From NCBI GenBank assembly GCA_032209605.1, contig JASFXZ010000001.1, positions 6,076,001 through 6,140,000 on the forward strand: a DNA stretch of 64,000 nt, in the 5' to 3' direction. The notes beneath the pieces were generated by a model that was not told the DNA's origin, ran no database searches, and saw nothing but the letters and a program-made list of their open reading frames with translations. Origin of the DNA: Mactromeris polynyma. Lineage: Eukaryota; Mollusca; Bivalvia; Venerida; Mactridae. Below, in pieces: positions 35,176 to 49,174 of this stretch. Made by a program: the position numbers and the translations under genes. Position 1 is the first letter of the stretch; each line of letters begins with the position of its first letter.

Positions 35176-37262
35176 GGTTCTCATAGCAGCAATTATACAT
35201 TATCTGAGGTTCTCATAGCAGCAATTATACATTCTCTGAGGTTCTCATAGCAGCAATTATACATTCTCTGAGGTTCTCATAGCAGCAATTATACATTATC
35301 TGAGGTTCTCATAGCAGCAATTATACATTCTCTGAGGTTCTCATAGCAGCAATTATACATTATCTGAGGTTCTCATAGCAGCAATTATACATTCTCTGAG
35401 TAAAGCATAGCAGCAATTATACATTCTCTGAGTGAAACATAGCAGCAATTATACATTATCTGAGTGAAACATAGCAGCAATTATACATTATCTGAGTGAA
35501 ACATAGCAGCAATTATACATTATCTGAGTGAAACATAGCAGCAATTATACATTATCTGAGTGAAACATAGCAGCAATTATACATTATCTGAGTGAAACAT
35601 AGCAGCAATTATACATTATCTGAGTGAAACATAGCAGCAATTATACATTATCTGAGTAAAGCATAGCAGCAATTATACATTATCTGAGTGAAACATAGCA
35701 GCAATTATACATTCTCTGAGTGAAACATAGCAGCAATTATACATTCTCTGAGTGAAACATAGCAGCAATTATACATTCTCTGAGTGAAACATAGCAGCAA
35801 TTATACATTCTCTGAGTGAAACATAGCAGCAATTATACATTATCTGAGGTTCTCATAGCAGCAATTATACATTCTCTGAGGTTCTCATAGCAGCAATTAT
35901 ACATTATCTGAGGTTCTCATAGCAGCAATTATACATTCTCTGAGTAAAGCATAGCAGCAATTATACATTCTCTGAGTGAAACATAGCAGCAATTATACAT
36001 TATCTGAGTGAAACATAGCAGCAATTATACATTATCTGAGTGAAACATAGCAGCAATTATACATTCTCTGAGTGAAACATAGCAGCAATTATACATTCTC
36101 TGAGTGAAACATAGCAGCAATTATACATTCTCTGAGTGAAACATAGCAGCAATTATACATTCTCTGAGTGAAACATAGCAGCAATTATACATTATCTGAG
36201 TGAAACATAGCAGCAATTATACATTATCTGAGTGAAACATAGCAGCAATTATACATTCTCTGAGTGAAACATAGCAGCAATTATACATTCTCTGAGGTTC
36301 TCATAGCAGCAATTATACATTATCTGAGTGAAACATAGCAGCAATTATACATTCTCTGAGTGAAACATAGCAGCAATTATACATTCTCTGAGTGAAACAT
36401 AGCAGCAATTATACATTCTCTGAGTGAAACATAGCAGCAATTATACATTCTCTGAGTGAAACATAGCAGCAATTATACATTCTCTGAGTGAAACATAGCA
36501 GCAATTATACATTCTCTGAGTGAAACATAGCAGCAATTATACATTATCTGAGTGAAACATAGCAGCAATTATACATTATCTGAGGTTCTCATAGCAGCAA
36601 TTATACATTATCTGAGGTTCTCATAGCAGCAATTATACATTCTCTGAGGTTCTCATAGCAGCAATTATACATTCTCTGAGGTTCTCATAGCAGCAATTAT
36701 ACATTCTCTGAGTAAAACATAGCAGCAATTATACATTCTCTGAGTGAAACATAGCAGCAATTATACATTCTCTGAGTAAAACATAGCAGCAATTATACAT
36801 TCTCTGAGTGAAACATAGCAGCAATTATACATTCTCTGAGTGAAACATAGCAGCAATTATACATTCTCTGAGGTTCTCATAGCAGCAATTATACATTCTC
36901 TGAGTGAAACATAGCAGCAATTATACATTCTCTGAGTGAAACATAGCAGCAATTATACATTATCTGAGTGAAACATAGCAGCAATTATACATTATCTGAG
37001 GTTCTCATAGCAGCAATTATACATTATCTGAGGTTCTCATAGCAGCAATTATACATTCTCTGAGGTTCTCATAGCAGCAATTATACATTCTCTGAGGTTC
37101 TCATAGCAGCAATTATACATTCTCTGAGGTTCTCATAGCAGCAATTATACATTCTCTGAGTAAAACATAGCAGCAATTATACATTCTCTGAGGTTCTCAT
37201 AGCAGCAATTATACATTCTCTGAGTAAAACATAGCAGCAATTATACATTCTCTGAGTAAAAC
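35176..37262. repeat. 32-bp minisatellite, ~65 copies, two-variable mosaic
   Basis: Each unit has the constant core catagcagcaattatacatt flanked by a variable head (gttct, gtgaaa, gtaaag or gtaaaa) and a variable tail (atctga or ctctga). Head and tail states occur in runs and in repeated orders, pointing to block duplication. No long frames. Confidence 0.97.
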
Positions 37263-37357
37263 ACGTGTAACTTTATTTGTCAAACTTTACAAATATTTTT
37301 AAGATCTTCTTTGTTATATCTATTTCATACGATTATTTACATTTTCTAATCTTCTTT

Positions 37358-37428
37358 AATTGACTCGCGGCAACATTGCAAACCCCCTGCATTCTAAACA
37401 TCTGATCGCTCTATCCGGAGTTTGACGT
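37358..37428. repeat. 71-bp block, copy 2 of 2
   Basis: Second copy of 33983-34053. The pair flanks the 32-bp array, 3,375 bp apart start to start. Confidence 0.85.
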
Positions 37429-37789
37429 TTGTAATTGACGTTTTTATTATAATTATTAATAAGTGATTTGGATAATTAATTAATAATTTTCCATTACTAA
37501 GACACTATGTATATTTCTCACGACATTGGAAGTTCCGAAATATTCCGGAAACGACCGAAGTTATAATTCTGGAAATTGACGACAGTCTGATCGGAGTTTA
37601 GATCACTGATTTTTTTATAATTAAGTAAACAAGTTCCTGTCCGTGGGTGTATTTCTACAACAAACAGACATATCGATAAACTCATTTGGAAAAGCTTTAT
37701 CGTGTGTAAAATTATTTAGTTTTAACATTTGACAAAAATCGATGATTGAATTTAAAAAGTCGAAATAAGATTATATATTTTCAAAATGT

Positions 37790-38815
37790 CACACAAGTTC
37801 ACATTACAACAGCACTGATCGTATGTCTGATGTAATTACTCAAATACTGGAATTGTTCATATTAAAATTTCACAGATTTTAGATGATAAATGAGTTTTCT
37901 TCAACAAGTATGTATGAGGTGACTGTCAGGATTCAGCAAGTACTTTCTGACACAGCTAGTGTTATAGAAACATTGCAACTTGACAATGGAAATATCGGAA
38001 ACACCATTTCATGCTACAGAAGTTTGAACGATTATATTTGCAGAATTGTGTATATTTTTGCAGTAATCGATAAAACATTCTATGACTTTGTTCAACATTT
38101 GGCATTACACGATCCGGACAAACTTTGGATTTCGTTTGAGAAACAGTATGGAAAAAAAAGAAGTCAACTCAAATGTTTGCAACGCGTTTCGAATAGTTTT
38201 TATACTTCTTCAGGTAAACTAAACAATGTACTAGTAACAATGTTATATATTTAATAACATGTATGAGAAACAGGAAATAATGATATTGTTTACAGCAAAA
38301 CGGAAATATATTGTAATTTCTTAACACACACGGACATTACTGAGCTCGATCGCCTCTCAGATAGAAAATCTTGTGTTATGTTGCTGCATTTTTTGTTACT
38401 GATGTGCAAATGAAAGTCCCCGATGATATCCGAATACTGTAATAAAATACGTCTAAACCAGTTTAAGTCAGATGTTATCTATAGTAATATTGCACCCGAA
38501 CATAGTTTGGATAAAGTGATTTATGAACGATATTCGGATAGTTAATATATTTGGACAGCGTTCTCTGACTTTATTCTTTACACAACATTTATCATTATGA
38601 ATATGATCCACTAACACTGTGAAACATTCAGATTTATGACTCGATGTTATGAACGCTCGTGCACTGAATGTCAACGAACTGCTGAAATAAACCTCAACTA
38701 CTTGTTTCAGTATTTTTAAGGACACGCGTTATCTTAGCGAAAATTGTCGCTGTACTATAAGTTTGTTTCTATATTTTCCGACGATAAAACTTTCAGCGCT
38801 CACTACTTACTACAC
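37790..38815 (+). pseudogene. Decayed coding region of unknown family
   Basis: A trail of protein-like segments on the plus strand is broken by stops and shifts: a part before 37883, the longest open part 37883-38254 (123 codons; includes CYRSLNDYICRIV and HDPDKLWISFEKQYG), then 38277-38412 (HTDITELDRLSDRK), then 38464-38720 (IYSNIAPEHSLDK, CETFRFMTRCYE) with two in-frame stops. The style (Asp/Asn/Ile/Tyr-rich, no introns) suggests an inserted foreign or mobile gene. A similar-looking ruin lies at 55950-56475. A family could not be assigned, and a viral or large-DNA-transposon origin is only a guess. Confidence 0.4.
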
Positions 38816-38816
38816 T

Positions 38817-39877
38817 TCACATACTCATGTCATAGACAACAAGGACAAAATACAGTATCACATACTCATGTCATAGACAACAAGGAAAATCTAAAGTATC
38901 ACATACTCATGTCATAGACAACAAGGACAAACTGCAGTATCACATACTCATGTCATAGACAACAGGGACAAACTACAGTATCACATACTCATGTCATAGA
39001 CAACAAGGACAAACTGCAGTATCACATACTCATGTCATAGACAACAAGGACAAACTGCAGTATCACATACTCATGTCATAGACAACAAGGACAAACTGCA
39101 GTATCACATACTCATGTCATAGACAACAAGGACAAACTGCAGTATCACATACTCATGTCATAGACAACAAGGACCAACTACAGTATCACATACTCAGGTC
39201 ATAGACAACAGGGACAAACTACAGTATCACATTCTCATGTCATAGACAACAAGGACCAACTACAGTATTACATACTCAGGTCATAGACAACAAGGACCAA
39301 CTACAGTATCACATTCTCATGTCATAGACAACAGGGACAAACTACAGTATTACATACTCATGTCATAGACAACAGGGACAAACTACAGTATCACATACTC
39401 ATGTCATAGACAACAGGGACAAACTACAGTATCACATTCTCATGTCATAGACAACAGGGACAAACTACAGTATCACATTCTCATGTCATAGACAACAAGG
39501 ACCAACTACAGTATTACATACTCAGGTCATAGACAACAGGGACAAACTACAGTATCACATTCTCATGTCATAGACAACAGGGACAAACTACAGTATCACA
39601 TACTCATGTCATAGACAACAAGGACCAACTACAGTATTACATACTCAGGTCATAGACAACAGGGACAAACTACAGTATTACATACTCAGGTCATAGACAA
39701 CAGGGACCAACTACAGTATTACATTCTCATGTCATAGACAACAGGGACAAACTACAGTATTACATACTCAGGTCATAGACAACAGGGACAAACTACAGTA
39801 TCACATACTCATGTCATAGACAACAAGGACCAACTACAGTATTACATACTCAGGTCATAGACAACAGGGACAAACTA
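38817..39877. repeat. 41-bp minisatellite, ~26 copies
   Basis: Units contain catactcatgtcatagacaa, then caaggacaaactacagtat. Alternatives include aggtcat/atgtcat, agggac/aaggac, ttctcatg/tactcatg and attac/atcac. The left copies are uniform; the right half mixes variants in repeating combinations. Confidence 0.97.
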
Positions 39878-40912
39878 TTATAAAACCGCAGTTTTGAACA
39901 TATAGTTATGTGATAAAACAACATTTTCCCAGAATGAAGACAAAGAAATATAAATTACATTATTTGTTGATGTTTTAAGGCATCAATGGTGTTTGCTAAC
40001 AGAACACTGTTGTGGCGGACAGCGTAACTACAGTCCGTGTAGTGTACACAAGTCAGGCCGGTTCCTTGTAGTAATGGATGGTGGATGTCTGATTGAACAT
40101 TTTGAAAACGCATGCTCCCGGACGGATTCACACAATAAATTAGCTGTGTGTCTTAGTCTCATTGCTGTGTCCTCGATATGGAAACATTTGTCGGGGTATT
40201 ACAGTTGTGTGCATGTACTCAATGATCTATATGTGTACTTGGAGACTGTTTGACATGTTTTATACATTATACGGGTTGTGGCAGACACTCACTAATCAAA
40301 ACGAAACCCTGTCACACGAGATATCAGGGCCGTTTTACCAGTTCGTAATTATTTTGCACCATATTTGGATCGTATTACTGTCGAGAGTTTCACAAATCGT
40401 GCTGGGAATCAACAGGCACATGCATTAAGGTTGCACACCCCACAGCAAAGAATCTTGCAAATACGAACACACCTGAGTATTACGGGACAAACTTCAACCT
40501 TGTATCAGATTTCACTAAAAACACCAACAAACAACAAGAGAGTTTCTGTATCCACGTTAAGCTTGCACTAAGTACCCCTCACACCTACATACCTAGGGGT
40601 AATTTATCTTTGTCAATTTGAACAAAAGTTAAAATAATAATGTCCGAGTTCAGCTAACATCTTACACTGGAGACTGACAACGAGTCAGGATAAATAGACG
40701 CGGCCAACCCATGTGTCTCAAATTCATACCATTCAAATTTTAAGCAAATATGCTGTTTTATCCGTAACGCTTCTAGTCGATAATGTAGGTAACAACTTCG
40801 ACAGATAATTACATGCGAACTTTTTCTTTATAGAGGAAAAGGCAATTTTCTATTTGCAACACAGCTTAAGTCAAATAAACAGCCAGGGTGATGTAAAGTG
40901 ACTTTTCCAGCC
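39878..40912. other. No assured gene; one unassigned ORF
   Basis: The plus frame 39993-40253 (in-frame ATG at 40074) has mixed composition (SIWKHLSGYYSCVHVLNDLY) but no domain, and an overlapping frame is also open. It may be chance or a decayed gene. The rest is unremarkable. Confidence 0.3.
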
Positions 40913-43900
40913 GAGTATGGAGACCCTTGAGGTGAACCTTCTAGTATTACTGATGGCATACACATACACATAGGTACAATCACCGACCTTCAGTAACCCA
41001 GCGATACGGGAGTATGGAGACCCTTTAGCTGTCCCTTCTAGTATTACTGATGGCATACACATACACATAGGTACAATCACCGACCTTCAGTAACCCAGCG
41101 ATACGGGAGTATGGAGACCCTTTAGGTGAACCTTCTAGTATTACTGATGGCATACACATACACATAGGTACAATCACCGACCTTCAGTAACCCAGCGATA
41201 CGGGAGTATGGAGACCCTTTAGCTGTCCCTTCTAGTATTACTGATGGCATACACATACACATAGGTACAATCACCGACCTTCAGTAACCCAGCGATACGG
41301 GAGTATGGAGACCCTTTAGGTGTCCCTTCTAGTATTACTGATGGCATACACAGACACATGGGTACAATCACCGACCTTCAGTAACCCAGCAATACGAGAG
41401 TATGGAGACCCTTTAGCTGTCCCTTCTAGTATTACTGATGGCATACACAGACACATGGTACAATCACCGACCTTCAGTAACCCAGCAATACGGGAGTATG
41501 GACACCCTTTAGGTGAACCTTCTAGTATTACTGATGGCATACACAGACACATGGTACAATCACCGACCTTCAGTAACCCAGCAATACGGGAGTATGGAGG
41601 CCCTTTAGGTGAACCTTCTAGTATTACTGATGGCATACACATACACATGGGTACAATCACCGACCTTCAGTTACCCAGCAATACGGGAGTATGGAGGCCC
41701 TTTATGTGAACCTTCTAGTATTACTGATGGCATACACAGACACATGGTACAATCACCGACCTTCAGTAACCCAGCAATACGGGAGTATGGACACCCTTTA
41801 GGTGAACCTTCTAGTATTACTGATGGCATACACAGACACATGGTACAATCACCGACCTTCAGTAACCCAGCAATACGGGAGTATGGACACCCTTTAGGTG
41901 AACCTTCTAGTATTACTGATGGCATACACAGACACATGGTACAATCACCGACCTTCAGTAACCCAGCAATACGGGAGTATGGAGGCCCTTTAGGTGAACC
42001 TTCTAGTATTACTGATGGCATACACAGACACATGGTACAATCACCGACCTTCAGTAACCCAGCAATACGGGAGTTTGGAGGCCCTTTAGGTGAACCTTCT
42101 AGTATTACTGATGGCATACACAGACACATAGGTACAATCACCGACCTTCAGTAACCCAGCAATACGGGAGTATGGAGGCCCTTTAGGTGAACCTTCTAGT
42201 ATTACTGATGGCATACACAGACACATAGGTACAATCACCGACCTTCAGTAACCCAGCAATACGGGAGTATAGAGACCCTTTAGGTGAACCTTCTAGTATT
42301 ACTGATGGCATACACAGACACATGGTACAATCACCGACCTTCAGTTACCCAGCAATACTGGAGTATGGAGACCATTTAGCTGTCCCTTCTAGTATTACTG
42401 ATGGCATACACAGACACATGGGTACAATCATCGACCTTCAGTAACCCAGCAATACGGGAGTATGGAGGCCCTTTAGGTGAACCTTCTAGTATTACTGATG
42501 GCATACACAGACACATGGGTACAATCACCGACCTTCAGTAACCCAGCAATACGAGAGTATGGAGACCCTTTAGGTGAACCTTCTAGTATTACTGATGGCA
42601 TACACAGACACATAGGTACAATCACCGACCTTCAGTAACCCAGCAATACGGGAGTATGGAGACCCTTTAGGTGAACCTTCTACTTTACTGATGGCATACA
42701 CAGACACATGGGTACAATCATCGACCTTCAGTAACCCAGCAATACGGGAGTATGGAGACCCTTTATGTGAACCTTCTAGTATTACTGATGGCATACACAG
42801 ACACATGGGTACAATCATCGACCTTCAGTAACCCAGCAATACGGGAGTATGGAGACCCTTTAGGTGAACCTTCTAGTATTACTGATGGCATACACAGACA
42901 CATGGGTACAATCACCGACCTTCAGTAACCCAGCAATACGAGAGTATGGAGACCCTTTAGGTGAACCTTCTAGTATTAGTGATGGCATACACAGACACAT
43001 GGGTACAATCACCGACCTTCAGTAACCCAGCAATACGGGAGTATGGAGACCATTTAGCTGTCCCTTCTAGTATTACTGATGGCATACCCAGACACATGGG
43101 TACAATCACCGACCTTCAGTAACCCAGCAATACGGGAATATGGAGACCCTTTAGCTGTCCCTTCTAGTACTATTGATGGCATACACAGACACATGGTACA
43201 ATCACCGACCTTCAGTAACCCAGCAATACGGGAGTTTGGAGGCCCTTTAGGTGAACCTTCTAGTATTACTGATGGCATACACAGACACATGGGTACAATC
43301 ATCGACCTTCAGTAACCCAGCAATACGGGAGTATGGAGGCCCTTTAGCTGTCTCTTCTAGTATTACTGATGGCATACACAGACACATGGTACAATCACCG
43401 ACCTTCAGTAACCCAGCAATACGAGAGTATGGAGACCCTTTAGGTGAACCTTCTAGTATTACTGATGACATACACAGACACATGGGTACAATCACCGACC
43501 TTCAGTAACCCAGCAATACGGGAGTATGGAGACCCTTTAGGTGAACCTTCAAGTACTACTGATGGCATACACAGACACATGGGTACAATCACCGACCTTC
43601 AGTAACCCAGCAATACGAGAGTATTGAGACCCTTTAGGTGAACCTTCTAGTATTACTGATGGCATACACAGACACATGGGTACAATCACCGACCTTCAGT
43701 AACCCAGCAATACGAGAGTATTGAGACCCTTTAGGTGAACCTTCTAGTATTACTGATGGCATACACAGACACATGGGTACAATCACTGACCTTCAGTAAC
43801 CCAGCAATACGGGAGTATGGAGACCCTTTAGCTGTCCCTTCTAGTACTACTGATGGCATACACAGACACATGGTACAATCACCGACCTTCAGTAACCCAG

Positions 43901-46900
43901 CAATACGGGAGTATGGAGACCCTTTAGGTGAACCTTCTAGTACTACTGATGGCATACACAGACACATGGGTACAATCATCGACCTTCAGTAACCCAGCAA
44001 TACGGGAGTATGGAGGCCCTTTAGGTGAACCTTCTAGTATTACTGATGGCATACACAGACACATGGGTACAATCACCGACCTTCAGTAACCCAGCAAAAC
44101 GGGAGTATGGAGGCCCTTTAGGTGAACCTTCTAGTATTACTGATGGCATACACAGACACATGGGTACAATCACCGACCTTCAGTAACCCAGCAATACGGG
44201 AGTATGGAGGCCCTTTAGGTGAACCTTCTAGTATTACTGATGGCATACACAGACACATGGGTACAATCACCGACCTTCAGTAACCCAGCAATACGGGAGT
44301 ATGGAGACCCTTTAGGTGAACCTTCTAGTATTACTGATGGCATACACAGACACATGGGTACAATCACCGACCTTCAGTAACCCAGCAATACGGGAATATG
44401 GAGACCCTTTAGCTGTCCCTTCTAGTACTACTGATGGCATACACAGACACATGGTACAATCACCGACCTTCAGTAACCCAGCAATACGGGAGTTTGGAGG
44501 CCCTTTAGGTGAACCTTCTAGTATTACTGATGGCATACACAGACACATGGGTACAATCATCGACCTTCAGTAACCCAGCAATACGGGAGTATGGAGGCCC
44601 TTTAGCTGTCTCTTCTAGTACTACTGATGGCATACACAGACACATGGTACAATCACCGACCTTCAGTAACCCAGCAATACGAGAGTATGGAGACCCTTTA
44701 GGTGAACCTTCTAGTATTACTGATGACATACACAGACACATGGGTACAATCACCGACCTTCAGTAACCCAGCAATACGGGAGTATGGAGACCCTTTAGGT
44801 GAACCTTCTAGTACTACTGATGGCATACACAGACACATGGGTACAATCACCGACCTTCAGTAACCCAGCAATACGAGAGTATTGAGACCCTTTAGGTGAA
44901 CCTTCTAGTATTACTGATGGCATACACAGACACATGGGTACAATCACCGACCTTCAGTAACCCAGCAATACGAGAGTATTGAGACCCTTTAGGTGAACCT
45001 TCTAGTATTACTGATGGCATACACAGACACATGGGTACAATCACTGACCTTCAGTAACCCAGCAATACGGGAGTATGGAGACCCTTTAGCTGTCCCTTCT
45101 AGTACTACTGATGGCATACACAGACACATGGTACAATCACCGACCTTCAGTAACCCAGCAATACGGGAGTATGGAGACCCTTTAGGTGAACCTTCTAGTA
45201 CTACTGATGGCATACACAGACACATGGGTACAATCATCGACCTTCAGTAACCCAGCAATACGGGAGTATGGAGGCCCTTTAGGTGAACCTTCTAGTATTA
45301 CTGATGGCATACACAGACACATGGGTACAATCACCGACCTTCAGTAACCCAGCAAAACGGGAGTATGGAGGCCCTTTAGGTGAACCTTCTAGTATTACTG
45401 ATGGCATACACAGACACATGGGTACAATCACCGACCTTCAGTAACCCAGCAATACGGGAGTATGGAGGCCCTTTAGGTGAACCTTCTAGTATTACTGATG
45501 GCATACACAGACACATGGGTACAATCACCGACCTTCAGTAACCCAGCAATACGGGAGTATGGAGACCCTTTAGGTGAACCTTCTAGTATTACTGATGGCA
45601 TACACAGACACATGGGTACAATCACCGACCTTCAGTAACCCAGCAATACGGGAATATGGAGACCCTTTAGCTGTCCCTTCTAGTACTACTGATGGCATAC
45701 ACAGACACATGGTACAATCACCGACCTTCAGTAACCCAGCAATACGGGAGTTTGGAGGCCCTTTAGGTGAACCTTCTAGTATTACTGATGGCATACACAG
45801 ACACATGGGTACAATCATCGACCTTCAGTAACCCAGCAATACGGGAGTATGGAGGCCCTTTAGCTGTCTCTTCTAGTACTACTGATGGCATACACAGACA
45901 CATGGTACAATCACCGACCTTCAGTAACCCAGCAATACGAGAGTATGGAGACCCTTTAGGTGAACCTTCTAGTATTACTGATGACATACACAGACACATG
46001 GGTACAATCACCGACCTTCAGTAACCCAGCAATACGGGAGTATAGAGACCCTTTAGGTGAACCTTCTAGTGCTACTGATGGCATACACAGACACATGGGT
46101 ACAATCACCGACCTTCAGTAACCCAGCAATACGAGAGTATTGAGACCCTTTAGGTGAACCTTCTAGTATTACTGATGGCATACACAGACACATGGGTACA
46201 ATCACCAACCTTCAGTAACCCAGCAATACGAGAGTATTGAGACCCTTTAGGTGAACCTTCTAGTATTACTGATGGCATACACAGACACATGGGTACAATC
46301 ACTGACCTTCAGTAACCCAGCAATACGGGAGTATGGAGACCCTTTAGCTGTCCCTTCTAGTACTACTGATGGCATACACAGACACATGGTACAATCACCG
46401 ACCTTCAGTAACCCAGCAATACGGGAGTATGGAGACCCTTTAGGTGAACCTTCTAGTACTACTGATGGCATACACAGACACATGGGTACAATCATCGACC
46501 TTCAGTAACCCAGCAATACGGGAGTATGGAGGCCCTTTAGGTGAACCTTCTAGTATTACTGATGGCATACACAGACACATGGGTACAATCACCGACCTTC
46601 AGTAACCCAGCAAAACGGGAGTATGGAGGCCCTTTAGGTGAACCTTCTAGTATTACTGATGGCATACACAGACACATGGGTACAATCACCGACCTTCAGT
46701 AACCCAGCAATACGGGAGTATGGAGGCCCTTTAGGTGTCTCTTCTAGTATTACTGATGGCATACACAGACACATGGGTACAATCACCGACCTTCAGTAAC
46801 CCAGCAATACGGGAGTATGGAGACCCTTTAGCTGTCCCTTCTAGTATTACTGATGGCATACACAGACACATGGGTACAATCACCGACCTTCAGTAACCCA

Positions 46901-48742
46901 GCAATACGGGAGTATGGAGGCCCTTTAGGTGAACCTTCTAGTATTACTGATGGCATACACAGACACATGGGTACAATCACCGACCTTCAGTAACCCAGCA
47001 ATACGGGAGTATGGAGACCCTTTAGGTGAACCTTCTAGTATTACTGATGGCATACACAGACACATGGGTACAATCACCGACCTTCAGTAACCCAGCAATA
47101 CGGGAGTATGGAGACCCTTTATCTGTCCCTTCTAGTATTACTGATGGCATACACAGACACATGGTACAATCACCGACCTTCAGTAACCCAGCAATACGGG
47201 AGTATGGAGACCCTTTAGGTGAACCTTCTAGTATTACTGATGGCATACACATACACATGGGTACAATCACCGACCTTCAGTAACCCAGCAATACGGGAGT
47301 ATGGAGACCCTTTATCTGTCCCTTCTAGTATTACTGATGGCATACACAGACACATGGGTACAATCACCGACCTTCAGTAACCCAGCAATACGGGAGTATG
47401 GAGACCCTTTAGCTGTCCCTTCTAGTATTACTGATGGCATACACAGACACATGGGTACAATCACCGACCTTCAGTTACCCAGCAATACGGGAGTATGGAG
47501 ACCATTTAGCTGTCCCTTCTAGTATTACTGATGGCATACACAGACACATGGGTACAATCACCGACCTTCAGTTACCCAGCAATACGGGAGTATGGAGACC
47601 ATTTAGCTGTCCCTTCTAGTATTACTGATGGCATACACATACACATGGGTACAATCACCGACCTTCAGTAACCCAGCAATACGGGAGTATGGAGGCCCTT
47701 TAGGTGAACCTTCTAGTATTACTGATGGCATACACAGACACATGGGTACAATCATCGACCTTCAGTAACCCAGCAATACGGGAGTATGGAGACCCTTTAG
47801 GTGAACCTTCTAGTATTACTGATGGCATACACAGACACATGGGTACAATCACCGACCTTCAGTTACCCAGCAATACGGGAGTATGGAGACCATTTAGCTG
47901 TCCCTTCTAGTATTACTGATGGCATACACATACACATGGGTACAATCACCGACCTTCAGTAACCCAGCAATACGGGAGTATGGAGGCCCTTTAGGTGAAC
48001 CTTCTAGTATTACTGATGGCATACACAGACACATGGGTACAATCATCGACCTTCAGTAACCCAGCAATACGGGAGTATGGAGACCCTTTAGGTGAACCTT
48101 CTAGTATTACTGATGGCATACACAGACACATGGGTACAATCATCGACCTTCAGTAACCCAGCGATACGGGAGTATGGAGGCCCTTTAGGTGAACCTTCTA
48201 GTATTACTGATGGCATACACAGACACATGGGTACAATCACCGACCTTCAGTAACCCAGCAATACGGGAGTATGGAGACCCTTTAGGTGAACCTTCTAGTA
48301 TTACTGATGGCATACACAGACACATGATACAATCACCGACCTTCAGTAACCCAGCAATACGGGAGTATGGAGGCCCTTTAGGTGAACCTTCTAGTATTAC
48401 TGATGGCATACACAGACACATAGGTACAATCACCGACCTTCAGTAACCCAGCAATACGGGAGTATGGAGGCCCTTTAGGTGAACCTTCTAGTATTACTGA
48501 TGGCATACACAGACACATGGGTACAATCATCGACCTTCAGTAACCCAGCAATACGGGAGTATGGAGGCCCTTTAGGTGAACCTTCTAGTATTACTGATGG
48601 CATACACAGACACATGATACAATCACCGACCTTCAGTAACCCAGCAATACGGGAGTATGGAGGCCCTTTAGGTGAACCTTCTAGTATTACTGATGGCATA
48701 CACAGACACATGGGTACAATCACCGACCTTCAGTAACCCAGC
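40913..48742. repeat. 97-bp minisatellite, ~81 copies
   Basis: Units of 96-97 bp contain ttctagtattactgatggca, cacagacacatggg, tacaatcaccgaccttcag and cccagcaatacgggagtatg. The 96-bp form (catggtac in place of catgggtac) keeps frame, so runs of it yield open frames of 82-181 codons on both strands; these are artefacts. The leftmost ~5 copies form a distinct subfamily (catacacatacacatag, cgatacggg). A higher-order repeat occupies the middle (see 43060-46725). Confidence 0.98.
43060..46725. repeat. 1258-bp higher-order repeat (13 x ~97 bp), ~2.9 copies
   Basis: Landmark variants recur exactly 1258 bp apart: the tgtctcttctag unit with the following gatgacata unit (43350/44608/45866), the paired gagtattgagac units, and cagcaaaacggg (44092/45350/46608). 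Copies 2 and 3 are almost identical, with a few single-base changes near 46050-46210. This shows recent block amplification of 13 monomers. Confidence 0.9.
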
Positions 48743-48982
48743 TCAATAGCCTCCTCACACACAAATACTAGTTCCGGTTGTTATTGTCAAGGAGCAAGGG
48801 GTGTGCAGTTCGCGACGATAACCACGCGGTCACGGAGGCCCCGCGCAATCTATTTATATACGTAAAGGACAAAAAATACAAAAAGTAGAACATTATGTGA
48901 TGAATATAATATTGTGAGCGTGTTTACAGAAGTCTGGTGTTCAGTTGATAAGTTTGCTGCTTTCTTAGAATGCAGACGACAG
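48743..48982. promoter_or_regulatory. GC-richer unique segment with TATA-like motif
   Basis: Directly after the 97-bp array: gcgacgataaccacgcggtc and ggaggccccgcgcaatc, followed by tatttatata (48850-48859). It is a possible core promoter for the ORF at 48983, but no start signal is clear. Confidence 0.2.
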
Positions 48983-49174
48983 ATGACACCAAGACGCCCA
49001 CATCCTCCAAACATCTTCAACTATCCATGCTGGGAGCTCATATCGAGTAATCAAGTTATCATACTAATGGCTTATGGGATAGCTCATCTTTTGACTGTTC
49101 CTCATAATGCAATTTATAGAACCAAAACAAGCAAATTCGCGAACAAATTATTCCAGCTAGGATTTGAAATTTGA
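48983..49174 (+). CDS. Unidentified 63-codon ORF
   Basis: The frame is open from 48914; the first ATG is at 48983. The N-terminal part is Pro-rich (MTPRRPHPPNIFNYPCWE), then comes a hydrophobic stretch (VIILMAYGIAHLL) that could be one membrane segment, then a basic end. More GC-rich and less repetitive than its neighbours, but with no recognised family; it may be an exon, since possible acceptors (gtgtttacag, ctttcttag) lie just upstream. Confidence 0.25.
   Translation: MTPRRPHPPNIFNYPCWELISSNQVIILMAYGIAHLLTVPHNAIYRTKTSKFANKLFQLGFEI

Noticed and set aside
35176..37262. CRISPR array (32-bp repeats)
   Set aside because: There are no spacers: the units follow one another directly with only small internal variation, and the context is animal DNA.
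41316..48736. Dozens of 82-181-codon ORFs on both strands
   Set aside because: They repeat with the 97-bp unit and recur 1258 bp apart. They end wherever a 97-bp (not 96-bp) unit shifts frame, so they are array artefacts.
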